The notes under the pieces are model-generated. The model was not told the DNA's origin, did no database searches, and worked only from the letters and a program-made list of their open reading frames with translations. Shown piece after piece: positions 33,713 through 39,587 of a DNA stretch of 39,587 nt (position 1 is the stretch's first letter; each line of letters starts with the position of its first letter). Source of the DNA: a virus; IMG/VR virus record IMGVR_UViG_3300037010_000715, positions 1 through 39,587 of that record; one strand, 5' to 3'. A program made the translations under genes and the position numbers.

Positions 33713-34564
33713 ATGAATGTATTAAGTTTATTTGATGGTATGAGTTGCGGACAGATTGCACTCGATAATTTAGGAATAAAAGTAGATAATTACTTTGCTA
33801 GTGAAATTAAAAAACACGCAATACAATGTACTAAAGATAATTTTCCAAACACAAAACATATTGGAGATGTAACGAAAGTAAAAGCTATTGATTTGCCTAA
33901 AATTGATTTGTTGATAGGTGGAAGTCCTTGTCAAGATTTTAGTCGTGCAAATAGTGTTCGTGATGGTTTACAGGGTATGAAATCAATGTTATTTTATGAA
34001 TACATACGATTACTTGAAGAAACGAAACCAAAATACTATTTACTCGAAAATGTGATAATGGATGATATAGGCTACAGTACAATATCCGATTTATTAGGAA
34101 CTGAACCTGTAAGATTATGCGGATCGAAAGTAAGCGGGGCATTAAGAGATAGATTGTTCTGGACTAATATTGGACCTGAAAGATTTGATTTGTTTGGAAA
34201 CCGAAAAAGTGCAATACCACAACCGAGAGATAAAAAAATATTATTGAATGATGTTTTAGAATACGGATATTCAGACAAAAAGAAACATACTTGTTTAAAT
34301 ACAAGTTGTGGCCGAGATGCTAACCAAAGATATATGTTGCACCGATACGCAACTACTGGAATGACAACAATAATTTATACAGACGAAACTATGGATGAAA
34401 GTAAAGGAGTGAGATATTGCACTCAAACAGAATTAGAAAAACTGCACAATATCCCAATAGGTTATACAAAAAACCTAAATAAAGCGCAAGCTGGTAATTT
34501 AATAGGCGATGGTTGGAATGTAGGGATTGTGGAGCACATTTTCTCTTATATGCAATTAACGTAG
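33713..34564 (+). CDS. Cassette 4 cargo: DNA C5-cytosine methyltransferase
   Basis: 283 residues with the ordered motifs of the family: motif I FDGMSCG at 7-13, motif IV GGSPCQDFS with catalytic Cys73, motif VI ENV at 112-114, a DRLFW motif VIII-like element, and the C-terminal GNLIGDGWNVGIVEHI of motifs IX-X. The target-recognition part is short. It would methylate cytosine to 5-methylcytosine, protecting DNA from host restriction. It is the largest cargo and the only clear enzyme with a known reaction. The ATG at 33713 follows attC4 by 30 bases; the earlier in-frame TTG lies inside attC4. Confidence 0.92.
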   Translation: MNVLSLFDGMSCGQIALDNLGIKVDNYFASEIKKHAIQCTKDNFPNTKHIGDVTKVKAIDLPKIDLLIGGSPCQDFSRANSVRDGLQGMKSMLFYEYIRLLEETKPKYYLLENVIMDDIGYSTISDLLGTEPVRLCGSKVSGALRDRLFWTNIGPERFDLFGNRKSAIPQPRDKKILLNDVLEYGYSDKKKHTCLNTSCGRDANQRYMLHRYATTGMTTIIYTDETMDESKGVRYCTQTELEKLHNIPIGYTKNLNKAQAGNLIGDGWNVGIVEHIFSYMQLT

Positions 34565-34570
34565 TATTAC

Positions 34571-34664
34571 TGGCAACGGTTGGGTGTATGAGAAGGTTTG
34601 CTTATATAAACTTTCAAATTACCACTAAACTTAATAGCAAACTTTCTTATACACCTTGTTATAA
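34571..34664 (+). repeat. attC5
   Basis: R'' TGGCAAC, R' GTTATAA. Arms GGTGTATGAGAAGGTTTGC and GCAAACTTTCTTATACACC pair over 19 bases with two G-U pairs. TACTGGC before AAC complements GCCAGTA at the start of cassette 4. Confidence 0.87.
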
Positions 34665-34688
34665 GTATGTAAATTAAATTTATTAGAT

Positions 34689-34889
34689 ATGGAAACACAA
34701 CACAAATACAATGCTTGGAAAGCCAAATCAAATGGCGAACCAATAGAAGGGACTGATAGAATATTTAATGGTGTTAGCAAAAGAGCAATAATTAAACATT
34801 TGGCTTTCGAGGAAGATGTTGAACATCAACATAATGATATGATAGTTAGATGTAAAGATGGAACAATGTGGTGTGTTTCTCAAATTTAA
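34689..34889 (+). CDS. Cassette 5 cargo: hypothetical protein (66 aa)
   Basis: 66 residues with AWKAKSNGEPIEG, an acidic middle (EEDVEHQHND) and a beta-like end. No family recognised. Single gene between attC5 and attC6. Confidence 0.6.
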   Translation: METQHKYNAWKAKSNGEPIEGTDRIFNGVSKRAIIKHLAFEEDVEHQHNDMIVRCKDGTMWCVSQI

Positions 34890-34897
34890 TTTATTAC

Positions 34898-34977
34898 TTA
34901 TAACGTTACGAAGCTAAAAGCTGACCGCCTTTATTATCGGTTAGGTGATGGCGGTTTGATTTTAGATTGTGTTAGGT
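34898..34977 (+). repeat. attC6
   Basis: R'' TTATAAC, R' GTTAGGT. CCGCC/GGCGG and CTAAAA/TTTTAG pair across an internal loop. TACTTAT before AAC complements ATAAGTA at the start of cassette 5. Confidence 0.8.
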
Positions 34978-35036
34978 GTCTGGTTTTAAAACGAATGAGT
35001 GCAAATAGAATAGTAAAACATATAATTTAAAGTAAA

Positions 35037-35270
35037 ATGGAAAAAAAGAAAAAATATCAATTCCTGTTTTTTTATACAGATTCTGGCGAATGCGGAGAAA
35101 CTAAAGAATACTTGGCTAGTAGTATTAAAACAGCTTGTAGAAAATTTCATAATTGGAGAGAAAACACAAGAAACGAAAGACCTTTTGATGTATTGGATTA
35201 TGAAGTGAGATTAGGTGAAGACTTTATTAATATATCAGAAATAGAAATAATAAAAAAATATTTAAACTAG
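35037..35270 (+). CDS. Cassette 6 cargo: hypothetical protein (77 aa)
   Basis: 77 residues, Lys-rich start then FLFFYTDSGECGE, a helix with CRKFHNWRE, and an acidic end. It looks like a compact alpha/beta fold. No family recognised. About 45 bases separate its stop from attC7, longer than in most cassettes. Confidence 0.6.
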   Translation: MEKKKKYQFLFFYTDSGECGETKEYLASSIKTACRKFHNWRENTRNERPFDVLDYEVRLGEDFINISEIEIIKKYLN

Positions 35271-35315
35271 CTACAACGTTATATAAACACAGGTGGGGAG
35301 GGTTTTAAAACTTGC

Positions 35316-35400
35316 ACATAACGGACGGGGCTTGTGGCTGAAATAAACCAAACAACGCTATTTTAGCACTTCTGCTTTTTGCCACAAGGTTGTGTTATAA
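35316..35400 (+). repeat. attC7
   Basis: R'' ACATAAC, R' GTTATAA. CTTGTGGC pairs with GCCACAAG. The inner region matches attC1 at all but about four of 72 bases. R'' is one base off the complement of the cassette 6 start (AGGT). Confidence 0.8.
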
Positions 35401-35432
35401 GCCGTTTATTATTAACGATAAAACCAAATAAA

Positions 35433-35726
35433 ATGATAGTAGATAATATTGGATATTTAAACTTAGAATCTGTTTCAGAATTGGGACATTTTTCAATTTA
35501 CGAAACACATAAGAAAACACAAATACTTGTGAAAAATACAAGTGAAGAAAAACTTACACTTTATTTACCCGATAAAAGTAGATTAGAATTTAAAACAGTT
35601 GAGGATAAAAAGATAGTTAGCGGAGTAAAAGTTTTTGACTCTAAAACAGATTCATTAACCAATATTGATACGGCTAAATGGAATGGGGGGAAACAGATAA
35701 TGTCATACGAAGAATACTATCGTTAA
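35433..35726 (+). CDS. Cassette 7 cargo: hypothetical protein (97 aa)
   Basis: 97 residues, beta-rich (GHFSIYETHKKTQILVK) with the end YEEYYR. The ATG at 35433 is 33 bases after attC7; an in-frame TTG at 35379 is inside the attC arm. Unknown family. Confidence 0.6.
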   Translation: MIVDNIGYLNLESVSELGHFSIYETHKKTQILVKNTSEEKLTLYLPDKSRLEFKTVEDKKIVSGVKVFDSKTDSLTNIDTAKWNGGKQIMSYEEYYR

Positions 35727-35731
35727 ATGGC

Positions 35732-35815
35732 TTATAACGGTTTGCAGCTACACGCAGTTAAAAATAGCGTGGGCATCAGCAAGGGATTTTTAATTGCTTG
35801 TAGGTGCTGTTAGGC
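35732..35815 (+). repeat. attC8
   Basis: R'' TTATAAC, R' GTTAGGC. Arms CAGTTAAAAAT and ATTTTTAATTG are the core of a 20-base imperfect stem. GGCTTAT before AAC complements ATAAGCC at the start of cassette 7. Confidence 0.87.
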
Positions 35816-35862
35816 GATGCTTTTCTTCGGTCAATTTAGTAACAATTTAAAACAAATATAAA

Positions 35863-36300
35863 ATGTCAAACAAAAACAAAATTTTTCTCGGTGGAACTTG
35901 TGCCGAAACAACTTGGAGAAAAGAGTTGATTAGTAAATTAAATTCTATTCCTTATTTCAACCCTGTTGTTGAAGATTGGACACCTGAATGTCAAGCAGTA
36001 GAAATTCAAGAAAAAGAATTTGAATGCAATATTCACTTTTACTGTATAACCAAAGAAATGCAAGGTGTGTTTTCTATTGCAGAAGTTGTGGATAGTGTTC
36101 ATAATAGATTTAAACGAACAATTTTACACGTTATTCCTGATGGATTTGAAAAGGGGCAAATAAAGTCTTTACAAGCAGTTGTTGACTTAATAAATTCTCG
36201 TGGTGGAACTGCTTATGTAGATAATGATTTGTCAAGGTCTGCTCGTGTTCTTAATTACTCATTTTCAAATTACGATGATGCTGTTCAGAGTATCGCCTAA
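35863..36300 (+). CDS. Cassette 8 cargo: nucleoside 2-deoxyribosyltransferase-like protein
   Basis: 145 residues starting with IFLGGTCAETTWRKELI, followed by FNPVVEDWTPECQ, an acidic EIQEKEFEC and a GVFSIAEVVDS helix: the layout of nucleoside 2-deoxyribosyltransferase domain proteins. Such proteins exchange bases on deoxyribonucleosides or serve as nucleotide sensors; activity here is unproven. Its stop codon overlaps the R'' box of attC9, so the cassette is almost all gene. Confidence 0.75.
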   Translation: MSNKNKIFLGGTCAETTWRKELISKLNSIPYFNPVVEDWTPECQAVEIQEKEFECNIHFYCITKEMQGVFSIAEVVDSVHNRFKRTILHVIPDGFEKGQIKSLQAVVDLINSRGGTAYVDNDLSRSARVLNYSFSNYDDAVQSIA

Positions 36301-36372
36301 CGTTATCTAGCCTTGCTTAGTTTGGCTATAAGCAGTTATATAATGCCAAATTGAGCAAGGGTTGTGTTAGTT
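36295..36372 (+). repeat. attC9
   Basis: R'' GCCTAAC, R' GTTAGTT. Arms CCTTGCTTAGTTTGGC and GCCAAATTGAGCAAGG pair over 16 bases with two G-U pairs. ATCGCCT before AAC complements AGGCGAT at the start of cassette 8. Confidence 0.88.
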
Positions 36373-36402
36373 TTTAGGCACTTAATTAAATATAAAAAGA
36401 AT

Positions 36403-36732
36403 ATGAAAATGAAAATAAAAGAAGCAGAATTTAAAACAGTAATGCGTGAATGCAAAGAAAAAATATCAGATTGTATTTATGGATGCGATGAGTGTAAAAA
36501 AGAATTTGAGTCAGACTCTAAATTATCAATAGATATTTTTAGTCAATCTGATAGTACAGAAAATTTAGATTTTTGCTCTTGGGTATGTTTATTAAAACAC
36601 CTACCAAAAGTAGAATGTAATTACTTTGTTAATTTACCTTATTTAAGTTACGATAGCAAAACTAAAGGATGTAACGCTAGTGATTTTATTAACGCAATAG
36701 GTAAAGTTTCCAATAATAGTAATAGTGCTTGA
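36403..36732 (+). CDS. Cassette 9 cargo: cysteine-rich protein (109 aa)
   Basis: 109 residues with CKEKISDCIYGCDECKKEF near the N terminus and two later cysteines (FCSWVC), which could form a zinc site. The ATG at 36403 is used; the in-frame TTG at 36364 lies in attC9. Function unknown. Confidence 0.6.
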   Translation: MKMKIKEAEFKTVMRECKEKISDCIYGCDECKKEFESDSKLSIDIFSQSDSTENLDFCSWVCLLKHLPKVECNYFVNLPYLSYDSKTKGCNASDFINAIGKVSNNSNSA

Positions 36733-36864
36733 AACTAACGGTTCAGGTATTGCCGAAGGCAGGGATTTGAAAGACGAAAGTTTCAACCTTGCACAAATGC
36801 CCAATAGAAGTATAAATGATTAATTAACCGATAATGCCCTGCTTTTGGCAATACCTTGTTAGGT
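36733..36864 (+). repeat. attC10
   Basis: R'' AACTAAC, R' GTTAGGT, about 132 bases. Arms GGTATTGCCGAAGGCAGGG and CCCTGCTTTTGGCAATACC pair over 19 bases. AAACT before AAC complements AGTTT at the start of cassette 9. Confidence 0.88.
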
Positions 36865-36892
36865 GCAGTGCTTCTCACAAACTTAAATAAAA

Positions 36893-37087
36893 ATGGAATA
36901 CTTAAAAATTGCAGAAATCGCTAACAAATGCGAAGTTAAACATCAACAAATTAGCGAACATTACAGAATGATTGGTGCAAACAACCAATTTACAGATGAA
37001 GTTAGAAATGTCTTTTACGCTGACATTAAAGATATGGAGCGTGATTTGAAAACATTAGAAGGTAAACTTAGCAAGTATGTCAAATAG
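36893..37087 (+). CDS. Cassette 10 cargo: hypothetical helical protein (64 aa)
   Basis: 64 residues, all helix, with EVKHQQISEHYRMIG in the first half and a charged coiled end. No family recognised. Confidence 0.6.
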   Translation: MEYLKIAEIANKCEVKHQQISEHYRMIGANNQFTDEVRNVFYADIKDMERDLKTLEGKLSKYVK

Positions 37088-37093
37088 CATTGC

Positions 37094-37173
37094 ACCTAAC
37101 GTTTTGCAGATAATGGCTGGCGGCTTTTTAGCAAACAAAGTATGTAGCCGCTTGACATTAGGTGCTGTTATAG
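37094..37173 (+). repeat. attC11
   Basis: R'' ACCTAAC, R' GTTATAG. TAATG/CATTA and GCGGC/GCCGC pair around an internal loop. TGCACCT before AAC complements AGGTGCA at the start of cassette 10. Confidence 0.84.
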
Positions 37174-37225
37174 GTAGTGCCAAAAGTAAAGACTAAAAGA
37201 ATATTAATAATTAAAACTATAAAAA

Positions 37226-37525
37226 ATGGAAGATTATATTAGTAAAATAGTACAAGATGCTGCTAAAAATTTACAAATTGAAAAGGAAAGACTAATTAAA
37301 TTAAGGATTAAAGAACGTGTTAATGAAGATGTTGATTTAATTTTAGAAGCTCAAAAAAGATTTTCAAAAATAGGTAGAGAGTTTCATTCAAACGACCAAA
37401 GCGAACATTGGTATTGGAACGATGGAACTGAAAATGGATTACATTTAATTAGTTTTTATCAAGATTTTGAGCAGGATTTAATGAGTAAAGATTACAAATT
37501 TAATGCAGGTTTTAAATATCGTTAA
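37226..37525 (+). CDS. Cassette 11 cargo: hypothetical protein (99 aa)
   Basis: 99 residues: an N-terminal charged helix (KERLIKLRIKERVNED), then aromatic-rich sequence with SEHWYWNDGTENG. No family recognised. Confidence 0.6.
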   Translation: MEDYISKIVQDAAKNLQIEKERLIKLRIKERVNEDVDLILEAQKRFSKIGREFHSNDQSEHWYWNDGTENGLHLISFYQDFEQDLMSKDYKFNAGFKYR

Positions 37526-37552
37526 TTATATAAGAAGGTTAAAAGGCATTAC

Positions 37553-37643
37553 ATATAACGGTTTGCGGCTAAAAGCAGTTGCCTATTAACAAATACTGCT
37601 TGATAACACGCTTATCTGCAATTGCTTTTAGCCTTTGTTATAA
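37553..37643 (+). repeat. attC12
   Basis: R'' ATATAAC, R' GTTATAA. Arms GGCTAAAAGCAGTTGC and GCAATTGCTTTTAGCC pair over 16 bases. GGCATTACATAT complements ATAGGTAGTGCC at the start of cassette 11 at 10 of 12 positions. Confidence 0.88.
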
Positions 37644-37663
37644 GCTGATTAAATTTTTTAGTG

Positions 37664-37930
37664 ATGGGGAAAATGACAAAAGAAAAAGCAGAAAAAGTAT
37701 ATGAATTACTTGTAAGCATAGGTGGTGCATATGAGCCAGAAAAAGATAGTTTTATTTACCACCATACAGAAAGTAAAGATGGATGTGGTGAATGGCGTTT
37801 TTCGGGTAAACTTGGATTCGGTGGTAAATACCGAAGTGGTTATAATAGAGTAGATTGTTACAGAGAAGATGAAACGACTGAAATGATTAAATTAATGGAT
37901 GAACTTAACGGTGCGTTGGCAAAAATTTAA
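37664..37930 (+). CDS. Cassette 12 cargo: hypothetical protein (88 aa)
   Basis: 88 residues with a helical start (MTKEKAEKVYELL), then FIYHHTES, CGEWRFSGKLGFGGKYRSG and a C-terminal helix. Possible starts are GTG 37661, ATG 37664 and ATG 37673. No family recognised. Confidence 0.6.
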   Translation: MGKMTKEKAEKVYELLVSIGGAYEPEKDSFIYHHTESKDGCGEWRFSGKLGFGGKYRSGYNRVDCYREDETTEMIKLMDELNGALAKI

Positions 37931-37935
37931 TTTGC

Positions 37936-37994
37936 ATATAACTACTCGCTAAGACTACCTAAAGAAAATAGTATTGATAATCAATAAGTTATAA
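37936..37994 (+). repeat. attC13, half-site at right end of the array
   Basis: R''-like ATATAAC (37936-37942) starts TATAACTACTCGCTAA, also found at 31716-31731. A GTTATAA lies at 37988-37994, but the intervening arms do not pair. It looks like a truncated attC or the right junction with phage DNA. The following 37995-38070 holds only AT-rich sequence with a near-consensus -7 box TATCTTTA (38045-38052). Confidence 0.5.
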
Positions 37995-38070
37995 TATAAT
38001 TAACTAATTTCGTTATATAATTATTATATATCAAATATATTATATATCTTTACAAAAAATATATAAAACT

Positions 38071-38268
38071 ATGAAATCACAAATCGAACTCGAATCAGTC
38101 GAAACAGAATTAAAGCTAATTAAAACACTAATGGCTATTAATGGAATACCAAATAATAACATCCCTTTAATAGTATTAGAGTGCGTTAAGATAGCTGGTA
38201 AAGCAGTTACCTATTTAGATAACGAAACTTTAGAGCAAGTATTTAACCTTAAAAAAACTATTGACTAA
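38071..38268 (+). CDS. Hypothetical helical protein (65 aa)
   Basis: 65 residues, helical, Glu/Leu/Lys-rich. First gene after the array, sharing one base with the next gene. Unknown. Confidence 0.55.
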   Translation: MKSQIELESVETELKLIKTLMAINGIPNNNIPLIVLECVKIAGKAVTYLDNETLEQVFNLKKTID

Positions 38269-38516
38269 TGCACACACCAGAAAATAAAATTAACCCAGAC
38301 TCATTTTATGAAAATGATTTTTTAGACTACGAAGTTTACGACTGTTCAATATGCTCAGAAAAACAAACAACTCTAATTTATAAAGACGCTTTAAGTAGTG
38401 GTAATATATGTGAGGATTGTTTAACCGAACCAGAGTTAGGACACGTTTTAGGATTGAACAAAATAGAATTTGAAAGGTATCAAAATAAATGTAGAACTTT
38501 AAAACCAATTAATTAA
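38268..38516 (+). CDS. Zinc-finger-like protein (82 aa)
   Basis: 82 residues with CSIC (Cys26, Cys29) and CEDC (Cys47, Cys50), a four-cysteine pattern, in an acidic protein. It could be a small regulatory or nucleic-acid-binding factor. Overlaps the previous stop by one base. Confidence 0.6.
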   Translation: MHTPENKINPDSFYENDFLDYEVYDCSICSEKQTTLIYKDALSSGNICEDCLTEPELGHVLGLNKIEFERYQNKCRTLKPIN

Positions 38517-38518
38517 TT

Positions 38519-38875
38519 ATGGTATCAAAAGAAAAATTTATCCCTATATTATCAAAGATAGGATATAAGACACGTAAAAAACTAAGCACGTTCTTAAACA
38601 TTAAAAATGTTAGTGATGCCTTTAGTGGTAACTTTATTAGTGATGAACGCTTTGAGCAGTTACTTGAATTTATGGAATTACAGAAAGTTACTAATTTTAG
38701 TTTTGTTGGATCGGTTGTTGAAAATGACGACGATCAAAAATCACATTTTTTAAGAGAATTAAATAACTTATTTAACTCAAAAGAAATGCAAGATTATGAC
38801 CATAATAAGCAAGGGTTACTATTACAGGAACAAATAAGAATGTACAAGGATATTAATAACAATAAATATAACTAA
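38519..38875 (+). CDS. Putative HTH DNA-binding protein (118 aa)
   Basis: 118 residues. SKIGYKTRKKLSTFLNIKNV followed by SDAFSGNFISDERFEQLLEF has the look of a helix-turn-helix DNA-binding domain (CI-like) at the N terminus, with a charged C-terminal tail. It lies just upstream of the leader 3 promoter and could regulate it. The HTH call is by eye and moderate. Confidence 0.45.
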   Translation: MVSKEKFIPILSKIGYKTRKKLSTFLNIKNVSDAFSGNFISDERFEQLLEFMELQKVTNFSFVGSVVENDDDQKSHFLRELNNLFNSKEMQDYDHNKQGLLLQEQIRMYKDINNNKYN

Positions 38876-38895
38876 CATGGAAAATAAAATAAAAC

Positions 38896-38926
38896 TTGCA
38901 CAATTAAAAAAGATTAATTAATTTTA
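38896..38926 (+). promoter_or_regulatory. Bacteroidota-type early promoter (leader 3)
   Basis: TTG (38896-38898; CTTG instead of TTTG), a 20-base spacer and -7 box TAATTTTA (38919-38926), one mismatch. Same spacing as leaders 1 and 2. Confidence 0.6.
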
Positions 38927-38934
38927 CCGAGTTG

Positions 38935-39012
38935 GACGGTGGAGCGTCATATCAAACAACTAAAATTTTAACCCGATTGCCTGAGGAACTCCACTTCCAA
39001 AGGCGTCGGGTT
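38935..39012 (+). promoter_or_regulatory. Kissing-loop RNA leader, copy 3
   Basis: Hairpin 1: GACG/CGTC (38935-38938, 38945-38948) with loop GTGGAG. Hairpin 2: AACCCGA pairs with TCGGGTT, then a bulge, TGCCT/AGGCG, a 2x2 loop and GG/CC, presenting CTCCAC (38989-38994). Six loop bases are complementary. TTTCTTATTT follows as in leader 1, and the ERF start is 22 bases after the stem. Confidence 0.74.
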
Positions 39013-39034
39013 TCTTATTTAAAAACAAATCATT

Positions 39035-39568
39035 ATGGAAAACAAAACTATTGAAACGTGCTTAATGCAATTTCAAACAGAGATTGGAATCATTAAAAAA
39101 GATTCTAAAAACCCACATTTTAAAAATACCTATGCTAGTTTAGGTCAAATACTAAGCGAAGTAAAACCTATTTTAACAAAGTGTGGATTAGTATTATTAC
39201 AACCTATTGATGCTAATGGTGTTACTACTAAAATATTAATGGCTGGAGGCTCAGAAACGGACTTTGTAGAATCGTTTATTCCTTTACCTATTGGATTAGC
39301 ACCGCAACCTTTAGGCTCTGCAATTACTTATTATAGACGTTATACGTTAAGTTCATTACTAGCTTTAGAAATTGATGATGATGATGCTAGTATGGCTAGT
39401 AAGCCAGTAGAACAAAAACCAACCGCAAACGAAGTAGATTTAGTAAATTCTAAAATAATAAACGCTAAAACACTTGAAGAGTTACAAACTATGTTTAAAG
39501 CATTAACTCCATTAGAGCAAAGAATAGCTACTGAATTAAAAGATAAATTAAAATTAACACTTAAATAA
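39035..39568 (+). CDS. erf: ERF-family single-strand annealing protein
   Basis: 177 residues with the ERF core: NPHFKNTYASLGQIL at about residues 28-42, VKPILTKCGL, and GSAITYYRRYTLSSLLALEIDDDDA at about 90-114. ERF proteins coat single-stranded DNA and anneal complementary strands in phage recombination. They fit with the RusA-like resolvase downstream across the circular junction. It is the first gene behind leader 3. The C-terminal 44 residues are repeated at 2-136. Confidence 0.92.
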   Translation: MENKTIETCLMQFQTEIGIIKKDSKNPHFKNTYASLGQILSEVKPILTKCGLVLLQPIDANGVTTKILMAGGSETDFVESFIPLPIGLAPQPLGSAITYYRRYTLSSLLALEIDDDDASMASKPVEQKPTANEVDLVNSKIINAKTLEELQTMFKALTPLEQRIATELKDKLKLTLK

Positions 39569-39587
39569 AATGGAAGGCACAACACAT
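39433..39587. repeat. Terminal direct repeat, right copy
   Basis: Matches bases 1-155 with one silent difference at 39559. Joining the two gives a continuous operon from ERF into the 52-residue gene at 138. Confidence 0.9.
39570..39587 (+). CDS. Start of the 52-residue gene (repeat copy)
   Basis: Six codons identical to the start of the gene at 138-296, cut by the end of the contig. Confidence 0.7.

Larger units (their letters stand above)
32583..37994 (+). mobile_element. Integron-type gene cassette array without integrase
   Basis: Twelve consecutive units, nearly all carrying one small plus-strand ORF, are separated by imperfect palindromes of 77-132 bases. Each palindrome opens with an RYYYAAC-like box and closes with a GTTRRRY-like box. 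For nine units the four bases after GTT are exactly complementary to the four bases before AAC at the same unit's end: AGTT/AACT, AGCG/CGCT, GCCA/TGGC, ATAA/TTAT twice, AGGC/GCCT, AGTT/AACT, AGGT/ACCT, plus the long imperfect match in unit 11. That is the mark of circular cassettes joined by IntI. No integron integrase gene exists in this genome, so a host enzyme probably acted in trans. Confidence 0.85.

Noticed and set aside
32583-37994. Accessory-region hairpins as ordinary terminators or a CRISPR array
   Set aside because: They lack T-tails, vary in length and sequence, have paired box ends RYYYAAC/GTTRRRY, and the intervening units are genes rather than spacers of equal length.
30161-38875. 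Lysogeny module in the accessory region
   Set aside because: No integrase, excisionase or clear repressor is visible. The HTH-like protein at 38519 alone is not enough, and it lies in the early-gene region.
38878-38922. A 14-codon frame upstream of leader 3
   Set aside because: Too short, and it contains the -33 box and spacer of the promoter.

Overview
This window is a complete, AT-rich genome of a tailed double-stranded DNA phage. Its last 155 bases repeat its first 155 with one silent difference, so the molecule is circular (unique length about 39,432 bp) or circularly permuted. The host is very probably a member of the Bacteroidota, Flavobacterium-like. The evidence is promoters of the TTTG-N20-TAnnTTTG type, no Shine-Dalgarno sequences, a secretion signal ending LNAQ, a KKK-tailed lipobox, and gene families typical of Bacteroidota phages. 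The HK97-fold capsid, a 933-residue tape measure and no visible contractile sheath point to a siphovirus. I see no integrase, transposase or clear repressor, so temperate life is not supported.

Layout. (1) Recombination and replication, 39035 across the circular junction to about 7400: ERF annealing protein, RusA-like resolvase, a SNF2-type helicase paired with a DNA methyltransferase, a Lin1244/DUF4373-type replication protein containing four 15-bp iteron-like repeats, and a primase-helicase. (2) A promoter-linked lipoprotein gene at 7446. (3) Packaging and head, 7778-14384: terminases, a portal gene inverted relative to its neighbours, protease, capsid, and a duplicated-domain protein with a Sec signal. 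(4) A CAU tRNA, then connectors, tail tube, tape measure, tail tip and fibres (14396-28937). (5) Lysis: amidase, holin-like and spanin-like proteins (28944-31184). (6) An accessory region (31185-38875) of very small genes.

Two structures stand out. First, from 32583 to about 37994 the accessory region is built like an integron cassette array. Twelve consecutive cassettes, nearly all with one ORF and all on the same strand, are separated by imperfect hairpins that begin with RYYYAAC-type and end with GTTRRRY-type boxes. The first bases of nine cassettes are exactly complementary to the box that closes the same cassette, and the other three nearly so. No integron integrase is present, so this is an integrase-less attC cluster inside a virion genome, probably assembled in trans by a host integron. 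The cargo includes a C5-cytosine methyltransferase, a nucleoside deoxyribosyltransferase-like protein, two zinc-finger-like proteins and unknowns.

Second, three early transcripts (helicase, replication and ERF operons) start with the same two-hairpin leader. The loop of hairpin 1 is complementary to the loop of hairpin 2. The loop sequences differ completely between the three copies, yet complementarity is kept each time. This covariation argues for a kissing-loop RNA regulator placed directly behind promoters of fixed spacing.
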